From contig JAGNOB010000056.1 of NCBI GenBank assembly GCA_017990305.1, positions 1-8,239 on the forward strand: DNA of 8,239 nucleotides, read 5' to 3'. The position numbers and the translations under genes were made by a program. Origin of the DNA: Leucobacter sp. GTDB taxonomy: Bacteria; Actinomycetota; Actinomycetes; Actinomycetales; Microbacteriaceae. The notes under the pieces were generated by a model. It did no database searches. It was not told the origin of the DNA and saw nothing but the letters and a program-made list of their open reading frames with translations. Shown in pieces: positions 1 to 6,720 of the stretch. How positions within the stretch are numbered: position 1 is the stretch's first letter; every line of letters begins with the position of its first letter.

Positions 1-110
1 TTGCGCACCTTCCCCGTCGCGGTGAGGGGGAGGGAGTCGACGAAGAAATACTGTCGGGGGGTTTTGAACCCGGCGAGTGTGTCGCGCGCGTGAGAATCTA
101 GGCTCTTCAC
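1..110 (-). pseudogene. Out-of-frame C-terminal piece of the acyl-CoA ligase
   Basis: Reading the minus strand from 110 towards base 1 gives, in a frame shifted from the main ligase frame, VKSLDSHARDTLAGFKTPRQ followed by YFFVDSLPLTATGKVR. This is the classic end of acyl-CoA ligases: the LAGFK-P segment and the PxTxTGK motif, whose Lys (codon at 11-9) is the catalytic residue for adenylation. There is no stop in this frame up to the window edge. It joins the upstream frame smoothly if one base is added around 110-116, giving ...NDAEALVKSLD. So it is the natural continuation of the gene, displaced by an apparent 1-base deletion. It may be a true pseudogene lesion or a sequence error. No classical slippery heptamer is seen. 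The gene continues beyond base 1. Confidence 0.85.
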
Positions 111-1516
111 GAGGCCTCTGCGTCGTTCTCATTGCCCGCGGTAGGGACCACGATTGCGGTGACGGCTTCTCCCCAGTAGTCGTGCGGTGTGCCGATCACT
201 GACACGTCGGCAACTGCTTCGTGCGTGTACAGGGCCTGCTCTACCTCGATGGGATAGACGTTCTCCCCGCCCGTGATGACCATGTCCTTCTTGCGGTCTA
301 CGAGGTAGTAGAAACCCTCGGCGTCGATTCGCGCGAGGTCGCCAGTGTGGAACCAGCCTTCCCGGAAGGACTCTGTGTTCGCGTCTGAGCGGTTCCAGTA
401 GCCGCTGAAGACGGACGGCCCGCGGACAATGAGCTCCCCAACGGTATTGGCCTCGACGTCTGCGCCGGCGTCGTCGACGACGCGGAAGTCAATGTGGTTC
501 GATGGTTTGCCGATTGATCCTGCTTTTGTCGTGATGAATTCGCTTGAGAGGATCGCGGCTGCTGCGGCGGTCTCCGTCATGCCGAAGCCCTCGATGAACG
601 CCATCCCCTTCGCTTGGAGCGCTTCAATCACCGGGATCGGACAGGGCGCGCCGCCGCTAATCGCCACCTGCAAGGAGCTCGTGTCGTGCGCCTCGAGTTC
701 CCCTGAGCGGAGGATCGCCGTCCACATGGTCGGCACAGCGAAGGCGGTTGTGCACGCGTACTTCTCGACCGCGGTCGCCCATGTGTCTGGGGCGAAGGCT
801 TCCAGAATGTAGTTGCTGCCGCCCCAGTACACAGTCGGCAGGGTGTACACCGCGAGGCCTCCAATGTGGAACAGCGGTGCCGCTACGAGGTTGCGGTTAT
901 GGTGATTGATACCTGCTTCTACGTTGTTGTGGTAGAGCGACACCCAGAACAGATTGGTGTGGGTAATCATCGCCCCCTTCGGGCGTCCTGTGGTGCCTGA
1001 GGTGTACATGAGGAGGGCAGGGCTGTCCGGATCAACGTCTGGTAGCGCCTCGAGCGGATCGCCATCGCTGACGAGGTCTTCGATGTCGCTGCGGGTCTGC
1101 GCCCGGCGTTCTGCTGCGGTGAGCAGCTGGATGACTTCCTCGATCCCTGTGCCCTGCCTCGCCGCCGATACGACCTCGAGCAGTGGAGTGGAAGCAAACG
1201 CAAGTTTCGCGCCAGCGTCATCGAGAATGTAGTGCATCTCTGGGGCGGTGAGGCGGTGGTTGATCATCACGGTGATGGCGCCAAGCTTCGCGAGTGCGAA
1301 CATGAGCTCGAGCATCGCGGGGCTGTTCAGGCTGCAGAGGGCAACTCTGTCGCCTGCCGCGACCCCGCGGCGTCGAAGCGAGGAGGCTAGTCGGGTGGTG
1401 CGTTCGTCGAGTTCTCGAAACGTGTAGGAGACTTCGGTGTCGACGTCCACGAGGGCCGGCCGGTCGCCGATGCGCTTCGAGTGGATGGTCAGCCATTGGC
1501 CGAGTGGAACGCTCAT
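107..1516 (-). CDS. AMP-forming acyl-CoA ligase (FadD-like), C-terminus lost by frameshift
   Basis: Adenylate-forming enzyme expected to activate a carboxylic acid with ATP and load it on CoA in the cytoplasm. Seen: 469 residues with the ATP-binding loop YTSGTTGRPKG (171-181), EGFGMTET (309-316), HTGD (390-393) and the hinge region DRKKDMVITGGENVYP (407-422). Start 1516 is chosen because AAGGGAG lies 8 bases upstream; the frame is open to 1639 but that extension does not look like the family N-terminus. Family members run to about 500-520 residues and end with a mobile domain carrying the catalytic Lys. This frame stops at AIVVPTAGNENDAEAS, just before that domain, and the rest is readable in another frame at 1-110. 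Divergent from the TIGR03084-type gene. The substrate cannot be told; fatty, branched or terpenoid acids are all possible. Family call is firm, activity of the truncated product doubtful. Confidence 0.9.
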   Translation of the reverse strand: MSVPLGQWLTIHSKRIGDRPALVDVDTEVSYTFRELDERTTRLASSLRRRGVAAGDRVALCSLNSPAMLELMFALAKLGAITVMINHRLTAPEMHYILDDAGAKLAFASTPLLEVVSAARQGTGIEEVIQLLTAAERRAQTRSDIEDLVSDGDPLEALPDVDPDSPALLMYTSGTTGRPKGAMITHTNLFWVSLYHNNVEAGINHHNRNLVAAPLFHIGGLAVYTLPTVYWGGSNYILEAFAPDTWATAVEKYACTTAFAVPTMWTAILRSGELEAHDTSSLQVAISGGAPCPIPVIEALQAKGMAFIEGFGMTETAAAAAILSSEFITTKAGSIGKPSNHIDFRVVDDAGADVEANTVGELIVRGPSVFSGYWNRSDANTESFREGWFHTGDLARIDAEGFYYLVDRKKDMVITGGENVYPIEVEQALYTHEAVADVSVIGTPHDYWGEAVTAIVVPTAGNENDAEAS

Positions 1517-1589
1517 GATAATTCTCCCTTGAATGATCAAGCCGACTGCCGCTCCCGGGTGTGGGTAGTGAAATCGGTGCTCCTTCGCT

Positions 1590-1629
1590 ACTGTATGGGA
1601 AGGGACAATAACAATCAAGGATGATTGTT
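1590..1629 (-). promoter_or_regulatory. Ligase promoter with overlapping operator-like inverted repeat
   Basis: On the minus strand TTGATT (1618-1613), a 17-base spacer and TACAGT (1595-1590) form a good sigma-70-type promoter, placing a start near 1583 and a leader of about 65 bases before the ligase ATG. Its -35 lies inside a perfect inverted repeat, AACAATCA (1610-1617), AGGA, TGATTGTT (1622-1629), the size and symmetry of a dimeric repressor site. The other arm, TTGTTT (1625-1630), could be the -35 of a plus-strand promoter for the TIGR03084-type gene, though its -10 is poor. The repeat is certain; promoter and repressor are inferred, and no regulator gene is in the window. Confidence 0.5.
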
Positions 1630-1682
1630 TTGCTCGCAAGAGCCGAAGCTATCTTCCTGCCGACCGATGGGCTGTGATGGGC

Positions 1683-2474
1683 ATGGATATTGTGGAAGCC
1701 GTAGGGATACTTGCTGAGGCATCCGAGTTGCTGGACGGTGAGGTCGATCGGCTCGAAGCGTCGGACTGGCTGCGGCAGACGCCGGCTGTAGGCTGGACCG
1801 TCGCCGACCAGGTCGGGCATCTGACATGGACTGACGAGATCTCTCTGCAGGCGATTACGGATCCTGTTGCGTTTCAGCGTGTTGCTGAGCGAGCTGCGAA
1901 CGCCGCAGATGCGGGGTTTGTGGATCGTGGCGCACACGAGCTCGCGGCACTGCCTGCAGCAGAGCTGCTGTCCCGGTGGCGCCGTGCCCGAGGTGAGCTG
2001 AGCAAGGAACTGCTCGCAGCGGATCCCGGCGGCAAGATACCGTGGTTCGGCCCGCCGATGCGCCCGATCACGATGGCGACTGCGCGCACGATGGAGACGT
2101 GGGCTCACTCCCTCGACGTGTTCGATACGTTCGGGCGTGTGCTCCCTGAAACCTCCGCTCTCTGGGCCGTCGCGCGTCTGGGGGTGCGCACGCGTGACTT
2201 TGCGTTTCGGCTGCGAGGCCTTGACGTGCCTGGGGATGTCCGGGTTGAGCTCGACATGCCGGGCGGTGAGCGCTTTGAAGCTGGGCCGGCCGATGCTCCC
2301 GATCGGGTGCGCGGGTCTGGCTGGGCCTTTGCGGCGGTTGTGACCCAGCGCCGACACCTCGCGGACGTGGACCTTGAGACTGTGGGTGACGGGGCCAGTG
2401 AGTGGATGCGCGTTGCCCAGGCCTTCGCCGGTGCTCCGACATCGGGGCCGGCACCAGGGCAGCGGATCGGGTAG
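1683..2474 (+). CDS. TIGR03084-type metal-binding protein, DinB/MDMPI fold
   Basis: 263-residue protein of the DinB/mycothiol-dependent maleylpyruvate isomerase superfamily, TIGR03084 subgroup. Seen: the N-terminal helix-bundle signature TPAVGWTVADQVGHLTW (33-49), then ETWAHSLDV (138-146), with the C-terminal RVAQAFAGAP typical of the subgroup. His46, Glu138 and His142 have the same spacing (92 and 4) as the zinc ligands I recall for the Corynebacterium isomerase (His52, Glu144, His148), so a metal site is likely intact. The reaction is unknown; the family is often found beside acyl-CoA dehydrogenases and ligases, as here, suggesting a role in acid degradation. Start: GTG 1674, ATG 1677 and ATG 1683 are in frame; 1683 is chosen on family length, and none has a clear Shine-Dalgarno. 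If transcribed from the divergent spacer, the mRNA would be nearly leaderless. The acyl-CoA dehydrogenase follows after 80 bases. Confidence 0.85.
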   Translation: MDIVEAVGILAEASELLDGEVDRLEASDWLRQTPAVGWTVADQVGHLTWTDEISLQAITDPVAFQRVAERAANAADAGFVDRGAHELAALPAAELLSRWRRARGELSKELLAADPGGKIPWFGPPMRPITMATARTMETWAHSLDVFDTFGRVLPETSALWAVARLGVRTRDFAFRLRGLDVPGDVRVELDMPGGERFEAGPADAPDRVRGSGWAFAAVVTQRRHLADVDLETVGDGASEWMRVAQAFAGAPTSGPAPGQRIG

Positions 2475-2479
2475 TGACG

Positions 2480-2501
2480 CTGCACCGGGAGCGCGGTGCA
2501 G
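2480..2501 (+). other. Intergenic hairpin between TIGR03084-type gene and acyl-CoA dehydrogenase
   Basis: CTGCACCG (2480-2487), loop GGAGCG, CGGTGCAG (2494-2501) is a perfect 8-bp stem starting 5 bases after the stop codon. It is followed by GC-rich sequence without a T-run, so it is more likely a stabilising or partially attenuating mRNA structure within an operon than a full terminator. Confidence 0.45.
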
Positions 2502-2554
2502 AAGCGGCGCGGCCGCACGCAGGGAGCGACAGGAACACGAACGGCGGGAATGAC

Positions 2555-3763
2555 ATGTTGAATCAGTATGAGGTTGAGGTTATTGGCAGGGAAGAGTTTT
2601 CGGAGCTCAAGCAGGTGACGAAGCAGTTCGTCGCCTCCGAGGTGCTCCCTGAGCAGGCCGAGTGGGAGCGCGTTGGGGCCATCCCCGTGGCCCTGCATCG
2701 CAAGGCTGGTGACCTTGGCCTCATCGGCGCGGGGTTCCCTGAGGCCGTTGGTGGCGGGGGAGGCGGATTGCTCGCCACCGTCGCAATCACCGAGGCCGCG
2801 CATGAGGCCGGGATGTCGGGCGGGGTATACGCGTCGCTGTTTACCGCGGGGATCGCCGTGCCGCACATGGTGCTTGCGGGGAGCGCCGAGCAGATCGAAC
2901 GCTTCGTTCGGCCGACGCTCGCCGGTAACCTGATCGGCTCGCTCGCAATTACGGAGCCGAGCGGAGGCAGCGACGTTGGCCACTTGCGCGCACGCGCCGA
3001 GCGCGACGGCGATCACTATGTGATTAGCGGCTCGAAGACGTTCATTACCTCGGCGACCCGAGCGGACTTCGTGACCACCGCGGTTCGCACCGGTGGTCCC
3101 GGCGGCAAGGGGGTTTCCCTCATCGTTGTTCCCACTGACACCCCGGGCTTCGGTGTCGCCAAGAAGCTCGAGAAAATGGGGTGGCGAGCGTCCGACACAG
3201 CGGAACTCTTCTATGACCGCGTCCGCGTTCCAGCGTCGATGCTCATCGGGGCAGAGGGCGCTGGGTTTACCTACATCTCGCATGGCTTCGTGAGTGAGCG
3301 GGTGAGTCTGGCCGTGCAGGCTTACGCGAGTGCGCAGCGAGCGCTCGACCTCACTGTGCAGTGGTGCCGCGATCGTGAAACCTTTGGGAAGCCGCTCATT
3401 GCGCGAGACACGGTGCAGGCGAAGCTCACTGAAATGGCCAGGCGTGTGGATGTCGCACGTGTCTATACCAGGCGCGTGGCTGAGCGGTGGGATGAGTTTA
3501 CGGCGGCGGGCGCCGCGACGGCGCCCGAGGGGGACACCGAGGGGTTGAATATCGTGTCTGCTGCGGCGTTCGCGAAGAATACAGCGACGATTAATGGCGA
3601 GTGGGTGAACCGCGAGGCGGTGCAACTATTCGGCGGAATGGGGTTCATGGCGGAGAGCGAGGTTGAGCGGATCTATCGCGACAGCCCCGTGCTGGCGATT
3701 GGCGGCGGCACTGTCGAGATCCTCACGACTCTGGCGGGGAAGCATCTCGGGTACCAGCCCTAG
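2555..3763 (+). CDS. Acyl-CoA dehydrogenase, Glu in helix-G position
   Basis: 402-residue FAD-dependent flavoenzyme oxidising an acyl-CoA thioester to the 2,3-enoyl-CoA and passing electrons to ETF. Full family length is present: N-terminal helical domain (about 1-120), the FAD/substrate motif ITEPSGGSD (132-140), beta domain (about 140-230) and C-terminal helical domain with RETFGKPL (274-281), LFGGMGF (358-364) and GGGTVEI (383-389). The residue aligned with the catalytic Glu of MCAD-type enzymes (YEGT) is Gly384, while Glu248 in FVSERV sits where isovaleryl-CoA and long-chain dehydrogenases keep their base. This favours a branched or otherwise unusual substrate, not a simple straight-chain one; that is inference. 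ATG 2555 is chosen over an in-frame ATG at 2402 because the latter lies inside the preceding gene and adds non-family residues; GGCGGGAA lies upstream. Probably co-transcribed with the TIGR03084-type gene. Confidence 0.95.
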   Translation: MLNQYEVEVIGREEFSELKQVTKQFVASEVLPEQAEWERVGAIPVALHRKAGDLGLIGAGFPEAVGGGGGGLLATVAITEAAHEAGMSGGVYASLFTAGIAVPHMVLAGSAEQIERFVRPTLAGNLIGSLAITEPSGGSDVGHLRARAERDGDHYVISGSKTFITSATRADFVTTAVRTGGPGGKGVSLIVVPTDTPGFGVAKKLEKMGWRASDTAELFYDRVRVPASMLIGAEGAGFTYISHGFVSERVSLAVQAYASAQRALDLTVQWCRDRETFGKPLIARDTVQAKLTEMARRVDVARVYTRRVAERWDEFTAAGAATAPEGDTEGLNIVSAAAFAKNTATINGEWVNREAVQLFGGMGFMAESEVERIYRDSPVLAIGGGTVEILTTLAGKHLGYQP

Positions 3764-3794
3764 TCAGATGCAGCTCCTCGTGCGTTTCGGGGAA

Positions 3795-3816
3795 GCCGCG
3801 ATGCTGTTGCAGCGGC
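3795..3816 (+). terminator. Weak terminator-like hairpin after acyl-CoA dehydrogenase
   Basis: GCCGC (3795-3799), two bulged bases, TGC, loop TGTT, GCA, GCGGC (3812-3816) form an 8-bp stem with a bulge, 31 bases past the stop codon. It is followed by GTCAAAAAGG rather than a T-run, so intrinsic termination is uncertain. Confidence 0.35.
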
Positions 3817-3827
3817 GTCAAAAAGGT

Positions 3828-3862
3828 GATTACTTGCGCAAGTGATTGAATGTCACTATGCT
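3828..3862 (+). promoter_or_regulatory. Promoter with palindromic operator-like site upstream of the MIT operon
   Basis: A perfect 12-bp palindrome ACTTGCGCAAGT (3832-3843) sits in a 20-bp near-symmetric element (3828-3847; 18 of 20 positions symmetric). It contains TTGCGC (3835-3840), which with a 16-base spacer and TATGCT (3857-3862) reads as a sigma-70-type promoter on the plus strand, transcribing toward the membrane-protein operon with a leader of about 215 bases. A repressor bound here would cover the -35. A similar element overlaps the -35 of the convergent two-TM gene at 8048-8078. The palindrome is certain; the promoter reading is moderate; the regulator is unknown. Confidence 0.45.
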
Positions 3863-4083
3863 GATGAGTGCGCTTCGTTCGGTGAGGCTCTTGCGTGAAC
3901 ACAGGCCACTGATCTGACGACATCGAGAGATGCCCAAGGTTAGGACAGGCACCCTCGGCTTAAGGGGGCTGCCCAAGGTGGCTGCACTACGACTACGTCA
4001 CGCAATGCCGAAGCTCTGACATGGAAGCGCGTTGTCCCCGAGCCAACGGGCTCATTTGGCGTGCCCTGAGAGGAACAAGCGGT

Positions 4084-4401
4084 ATGCGCACAGCACTCTA
4101 CGAACAGCCCCTGCAGACGGGGGGATCCGCACCCGACGTCGCAGAGCGGCCGGTCACCGCGGTTCTGCCGCAGGGAGGACCAACTCGGTGGCGGAGTCAG
4201 TTTTTCACTGACACGCGAACCCCGGGAGGGAAGAAACAGCGGGCAACGCGGTATGAGCGATTCACCACCCGCATGGTGCTCGTCAGCAGCGTCATCATGC
4301 TCGGCGTGACAGCGACCCTACACGTCATCAACTACGACCTTGAGACAAAGACCTCGTCGACGTCTGGCACGCACGGCGACTTCTATAAGGAAGGCGAGTA
4401 G
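4084..4401 (+). CDS. Small single-TM membrane protein 1 of the MIT operon
   Basis: 105-residue protein with no recognised family. Seen: a polar Gly/Pro-rich N-terminal half, a basic stretch (GKKQRATRYERFTTR, 49-63), one hydrophobic segment (64-83, ending LHVIN) and a short acidic C-terminal tail. By the positive-inside rule the N-terminus is cytoplasmic and the tail outside. ATG 4084 is preferred over in-frame ATG 4021 because AGAGGA lies about 10 bases before it. First gene of the operon, 65 bases ahead of the first CorA-like gene. The TM end resembles that of the second small protein (a shared LH-x4-L pattern after a Gly/Ala-rich helix), suggesting the two are distant relatives. A role as partner or assembly factor for the neighbouring MIT proteins is inferred only from position. 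Confidence 0.7.
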   Translation: MRTALYEQPLQTGGSAPDVAERPVTAVLPQGGPTRWRSQFFTDTRTPGGKKQRATRYERFTTRMVLVSSVIMLGVTATLHVINYDLETKTSSTSGTHGDFYKEGE

Positions 4402-4466
4402 GCGCCGAGCCTTCCCAGCCCCATCGTGACCGCGGAATGCCGCGTCCAACCAGGAAGTGAAAGTTA

Positions 4467-5417
4467 ATGAACAATGAGTACGGAACGACGGCGCTGGCGG
4501 GCGACGTCCAATCCCTCAACGGTGGCCGCTGGCAGCGCGTGCGCGGTGAGAACCCGCGGCTGCACGCCGACCTGCGTGCGGAGTTTGGGGTCGACTTTGA
4601 AGATGCGGCCTCCTCGTCTTTCAGCACTGAGAATGGGCTGAGCTACCTGCCCATCACCTATGTCTCCAGCTCCGCGGAGGGGTACAGCACCACGCGGATC
4701 ATGCTCGCCATCAGCGAGTCGATCGTCGTGACGATTGAGCCCAGCGAATCTGCTGCAGCGCTTGACCTCGCCGTCGCTCGGATGGCGCGCGACGGACGTG
4801 AAGACGATAGCGCCGTGGAGATCGTTGCGAGCATTCTGCAGGCTGTTGCCGATACGACCGACGAGCTCGTGAGCTCGATGAGTCAGGGCACCGAGCGAAT
4901 GATGATTGAAACGGGTGCGATTCTGCAGAGCCTCGAGGCGAAAAAGTCGCGCGAATTTGGCGTGAGTGACGTCACCTACACACAGCAGGAGCTCGCAGAC
5001 ATGGAGTCGCTGCTGTCGCACTGCATGGAGAGCCAGCTCGCGCTTGCAGAGGCCGCGCGGCACCTGCGGGCGAAGCTCTGGGGGCTCCGGCTCGAGACCC
5101 GGTCGGATTTGAGCAGGCTCATCGAGGACATTGTCGCGATTGAGCCCCACATCGAGTTTGTGCACGATCGAGTGCGCCTGCTCCAGCAGACGAACAACCT
5201 CGCACTGAACGTGAAACAGAACCAGATCATCAAGGTGTTCTCCGTGGTCACCGCGGTGTTCCTGCCGGTGATGCTGCTCTCGACCTACTACAGCATGAAC
5301 TTCGAAAACATGCCGATCCTGTCGTGGCAGTACGCCGAGCCGATGATCATTGTGCTCAGCTTTCTCTTCGCGCTTGCCCCGCTCTTCTACGTGCGGTGGC
5401 GCGGTTGGCTGCGCTAA
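4467..5417 (+). CDS. CorA/MIT-family membrane protein A with SMN in place of GMN
   Basis: 316-residue relative of CorA divalent-cation channels. Layout: cytoplasmic N-terminal domain with an ITV-type strand reading VVTIEP (87-92), a long alpha-helical region to about 250, then two TM helices at the C-terminus (about 254-275 and 292-309) and a basic tail RWRGWLR. The pore-helix start NQIIKVF (252-258) keeps the Asn and the pattern of CorA pore helices. The selectivity loop reads YYSMNFENMPIL (274-285): the invariant Gly of GMN is Ser and the Glu of MPEL is Ile. A GVSD motif (165-168) is shared with the two later paralogs. ATG 4467 has AGGAAG upstream. Canonical Mg2+ transport is doubtful; an ion-channel subunit or gating partner is plausible. 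Family call firm, function inferred. Confidence 0.88.
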   Translation: MNNEYGTTALAGDVQSLNGGRWQRVRGENPRLHADLRAEFGVDFEDAASSSFSTENGLSYLPITYVSSSAEGYSTTRIMLAISESIVVTIEPSESAAALDLAVARMARDGREDDSAVEIVASILQAVADTTDELVSSMSQGTERMMIETGAILQSLEAKKSREFGVSDVTYTQQELADMESLLSHCMESQLALAEAARHLRAKLWGLRLETRSDLSRLIEDIVAIEPHIEFVHDRVRLLQQTNNLALNVKQNQIIKVFSVVTAVFLPVMLLSTYYSMNFENMPILSWQYAEPMIIVLSFLFALAPLFYVRWRGWLR

Positions 5418-5456
5418 GCCACAGACTTTCCCAACTACTCAGCAAAGGAACCACTC

Positions 5457-5705
5457 ATGTCGAACAAGAACCCCAACGGAACGCTCGCAAACACCTCCTC
5501 GAAGCCTGTTGCCTGGAGCTCGCGCATCGATGTCCACCACCTCGGTGGCGACGCCTCGACGGGGCAGTCGCAGGACGGAAGCGGCTCGGCTCGACAGGGC
5601 AGCTCGAAGATCGAGAAGGAAATTATTTGGGCCGTGGTCGTGCTCTACGCCGGCCTCATCGCCTGCTTCGCCGGTCTGCACCTCTTCGGGCTCTCGCTCG
5701 GGTAA
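5457..5705 (+). CDS. Small single-TM membrane protein 2 of the MIT operon
   Basis: 82-residue protein, unrecognised. Seen: a low-complexity Ser/Gly/Asn/Gln-rich N-terminal part (1-50), a short charged turn KIEKE (51-55) and one C-terminal TM helix (56-80) ending GLHLFGLSLG, almost at the last residue. Predicted orientation is N-terminus inside. ATG 5457 follows AAAGGAA at a normal distance. It sits 39 bases after MIT protein A and 67 bases before MIT protein B, in the same orientation, so co-expression is very likely. The helix end resembles the LH-x4-L pattern of small protein 1. A chaperone, regulatory or structural partner of the MIT channels is a guess from context; high third-position GC supports that it is a real gene. 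Confidence 0.75.
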   Translation: MSNKNPNGTLANTSSKPVAWSSRIDVHHLGGDASTGQSQDGSGSARQGSSKIEKEIIWAVVVLYAGLIACFAGLHLFGLSLG

Positions 5706-5772
5706 TCCGCCCCTCAGTTCAATCGATTGGCCGCCGAAGCGGGGGCCGATCCCCTTTCTTGAAAGTGTGACC

Positions 5773-6720
5773 ATGCAAGAAAACACAGCAACGGGTGCGC
5801 AGCTCGAAGCGCAGCAGCTGCCACGGCAGGGCTGGCTGCGGGTGCGTGCCTCGGACCAGATTATGCTCGCGAACATTCATAGGCAGTATGGGCTTCGGCT
5901 CGAACGGCCGGTGCGGCACGCAGTTGAAGAGCAGGGCTTCGTGCTGCTGCCGCTCGACCTGCCGCTGCCGGACCGTGAGCCGGACTCGAGCGAGGGGGCG
6001 TCGTTCTCCTCGACGCAAATTCTCATCGCGTTCACCCCCGAGCTCCTGATTACTGTCGAGCCTGATCACCCGATCGATGCGCTGCGGCGAGCACAGGATC
6101 TGCTCGCTCGGAGCGACGACACCCTGGCAAGCAGGGACGCCCTCATCATCATTCTCGAAGAGCTCAACGATGCGATGCAGGAGACGGTCGCTCAGATTTC
6201 CCAGGTGCTCACGCGCCTTGCGGATCAGGCTGTCGACAGCAGCGGGGGCTTCAAAATGGAGGGGCGCCAGGTCGGCGTCGCCGATATTGCGCAGACCGCA
6301 GTCATGCTTGGTGGCGCTGAGGAGCTCATTGCTCGGACAGTGCAGGGTCAGCTCATGCTTGAGCGTGCGGCGCGCTGGGTGCGCCGCGGTGGAGGCGACG
6401 TTGAGTTTGATTACTCGACGACGCTCTCCGATATTCAAGGTGGGCGACGACACGCACGGTTCCAGCACGCCAAGGTGCGAAACATTCAGCAGTCGCTGAT
6501 GACAACGCTCGATCTGAAGCAGAACCAGATCATCAAGGTGTTCACAGTGGTCACAGCGGTGTTTACGCCGCCGACCCTCATTGCCGCGTATTACGGCCAG
6601 AACTTTGCGAATATGCCCGAGCTCGCACTCGGCTGGGGTGAGTGGTTCGTCATGGGGACCACAGCACTGTTCGCACTCGTTCCGCTCGCCTACATCAAGC
6701 GGAAGGGGTGGTTGCGATGA
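5773..6720 (+). CDS. CorA/MIT-family membrane protein B with GQN in place of GMN
   Basis: 315-residue CorA-like protein, the closest paralog of MIT protein A. Seen: N-terminal domain starting GWLRVRA (20-26), strand LLITVEP (91-97), helical region with GVAD (168-171), pore helix from NQIIKVF (251-257), TM1 about 253-274, loop YYGQNFANMPEL (273-284) with Gln for Met in GMN but MPEL kept, TM2 about 290-308, basic tail IKRKGWLR. A 24-base stretch at the pore-helix start (6520-6543) is identical to 5217-5240 in protein A. ATG 5773 is taken because the longer open frame upstream runs through small protein 2; GAAAG precedes it. The stop overlaps the start of MIT protein C (ATGA), implying translational coupling. 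Site-directed studies of CorA found GMN changes damaging for Mg2+ transport, so another ion or a non-transport role is possible. Confidence 0.88.
   Translation: MQENTATGAQLEAQQLPRQGWLRVRASDQIMLANIHRQYGLRLERPVRHAVEEQGFVLLPLDLPLPDREPDSSEGASFSSTQILIAFTPELLITVEPDHPIDALRRAQDLLARSDDTLASRDALIIILEELNDAMQETVAQISQVLTRLADQAVDSSGGFKMEGRQVGVADIAQTAVMLGGAEELIARTVQGQLMLERAARWVRRGGGDVEFDYSTTLSDIQGGRRHARFQHAKVRNIQQSLMTTLDLKQNQIIKVFTVVTAVFTPPTLIAAYYGQNFANMPELALGWGEWFVMGTTALFALVPLAYIKRKGWLR

Larger units (their letters stand above)
3764..4083. other. 320-bp gene-free region with promoter and long leader
   Basis: No convincing gene. From left to right it holds a weak hairpin (3795-3816), the palindrome/promoter element (3828-3862), two exact copies of TGCCCAAGGT (3931-3940 and 3970-3979, 39 bases apart), a CCCT/AGGG pairing between them, and a short hairpin GAGCC-AACG-GGCTC (4040-4053) just ahead of the Shine-Dalgarno of the first operon gene. 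The first repeat copy runs into AGGTTAG, half of a DtxR/IdeR-type iron or manganese box, but the other half is absent. The leader could be structured, but I recognise no known riboswitch. Confidence 0.4.

Noticed and set aside
107..116. Programmed ribosomal frameshift in the ligase
   Set aside because: No slippery heptamer or downstream pseudoknot-like structure is evident; an indel or sequence error is simpler.
1218..2357. Minus-strand open frame of 379 codons across the divergent spacer
   Set aside because: It overlaps the ligase start and the TIGR03084-type gene in other frames and has no recognisable domain.
2105..3625. Long minus-strand open frame opposite the acyl-CoA dehydrogenase
   Set aside because: Arg/His-rich translation with no family features; a GC-rich shadow of clear plus-strand genes.
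3904..3910. GCCACTG as the end of a cobalamin riboswitch
   Set aside because: The upstream conserved boxes of that riboswitch are not present.
3858..3917. 19-codon open frame as a possible leader peptide
   Set aside because: Its ATG overlaps the predicted -10 box and it has no Shine-Dalgarno.
3936..3956. DtxR/IdeR-type box
   Set aside because: Only one half (AGGTTAG) matches; the other arm is missing, so it is kept only as a weak hint in the leader finding.
5350..5772. N-terminal extension of MIT protein B through small protein 2
   Set aside because: The extension is an out-of-frame reading of two real genes; the family start is at 5773.
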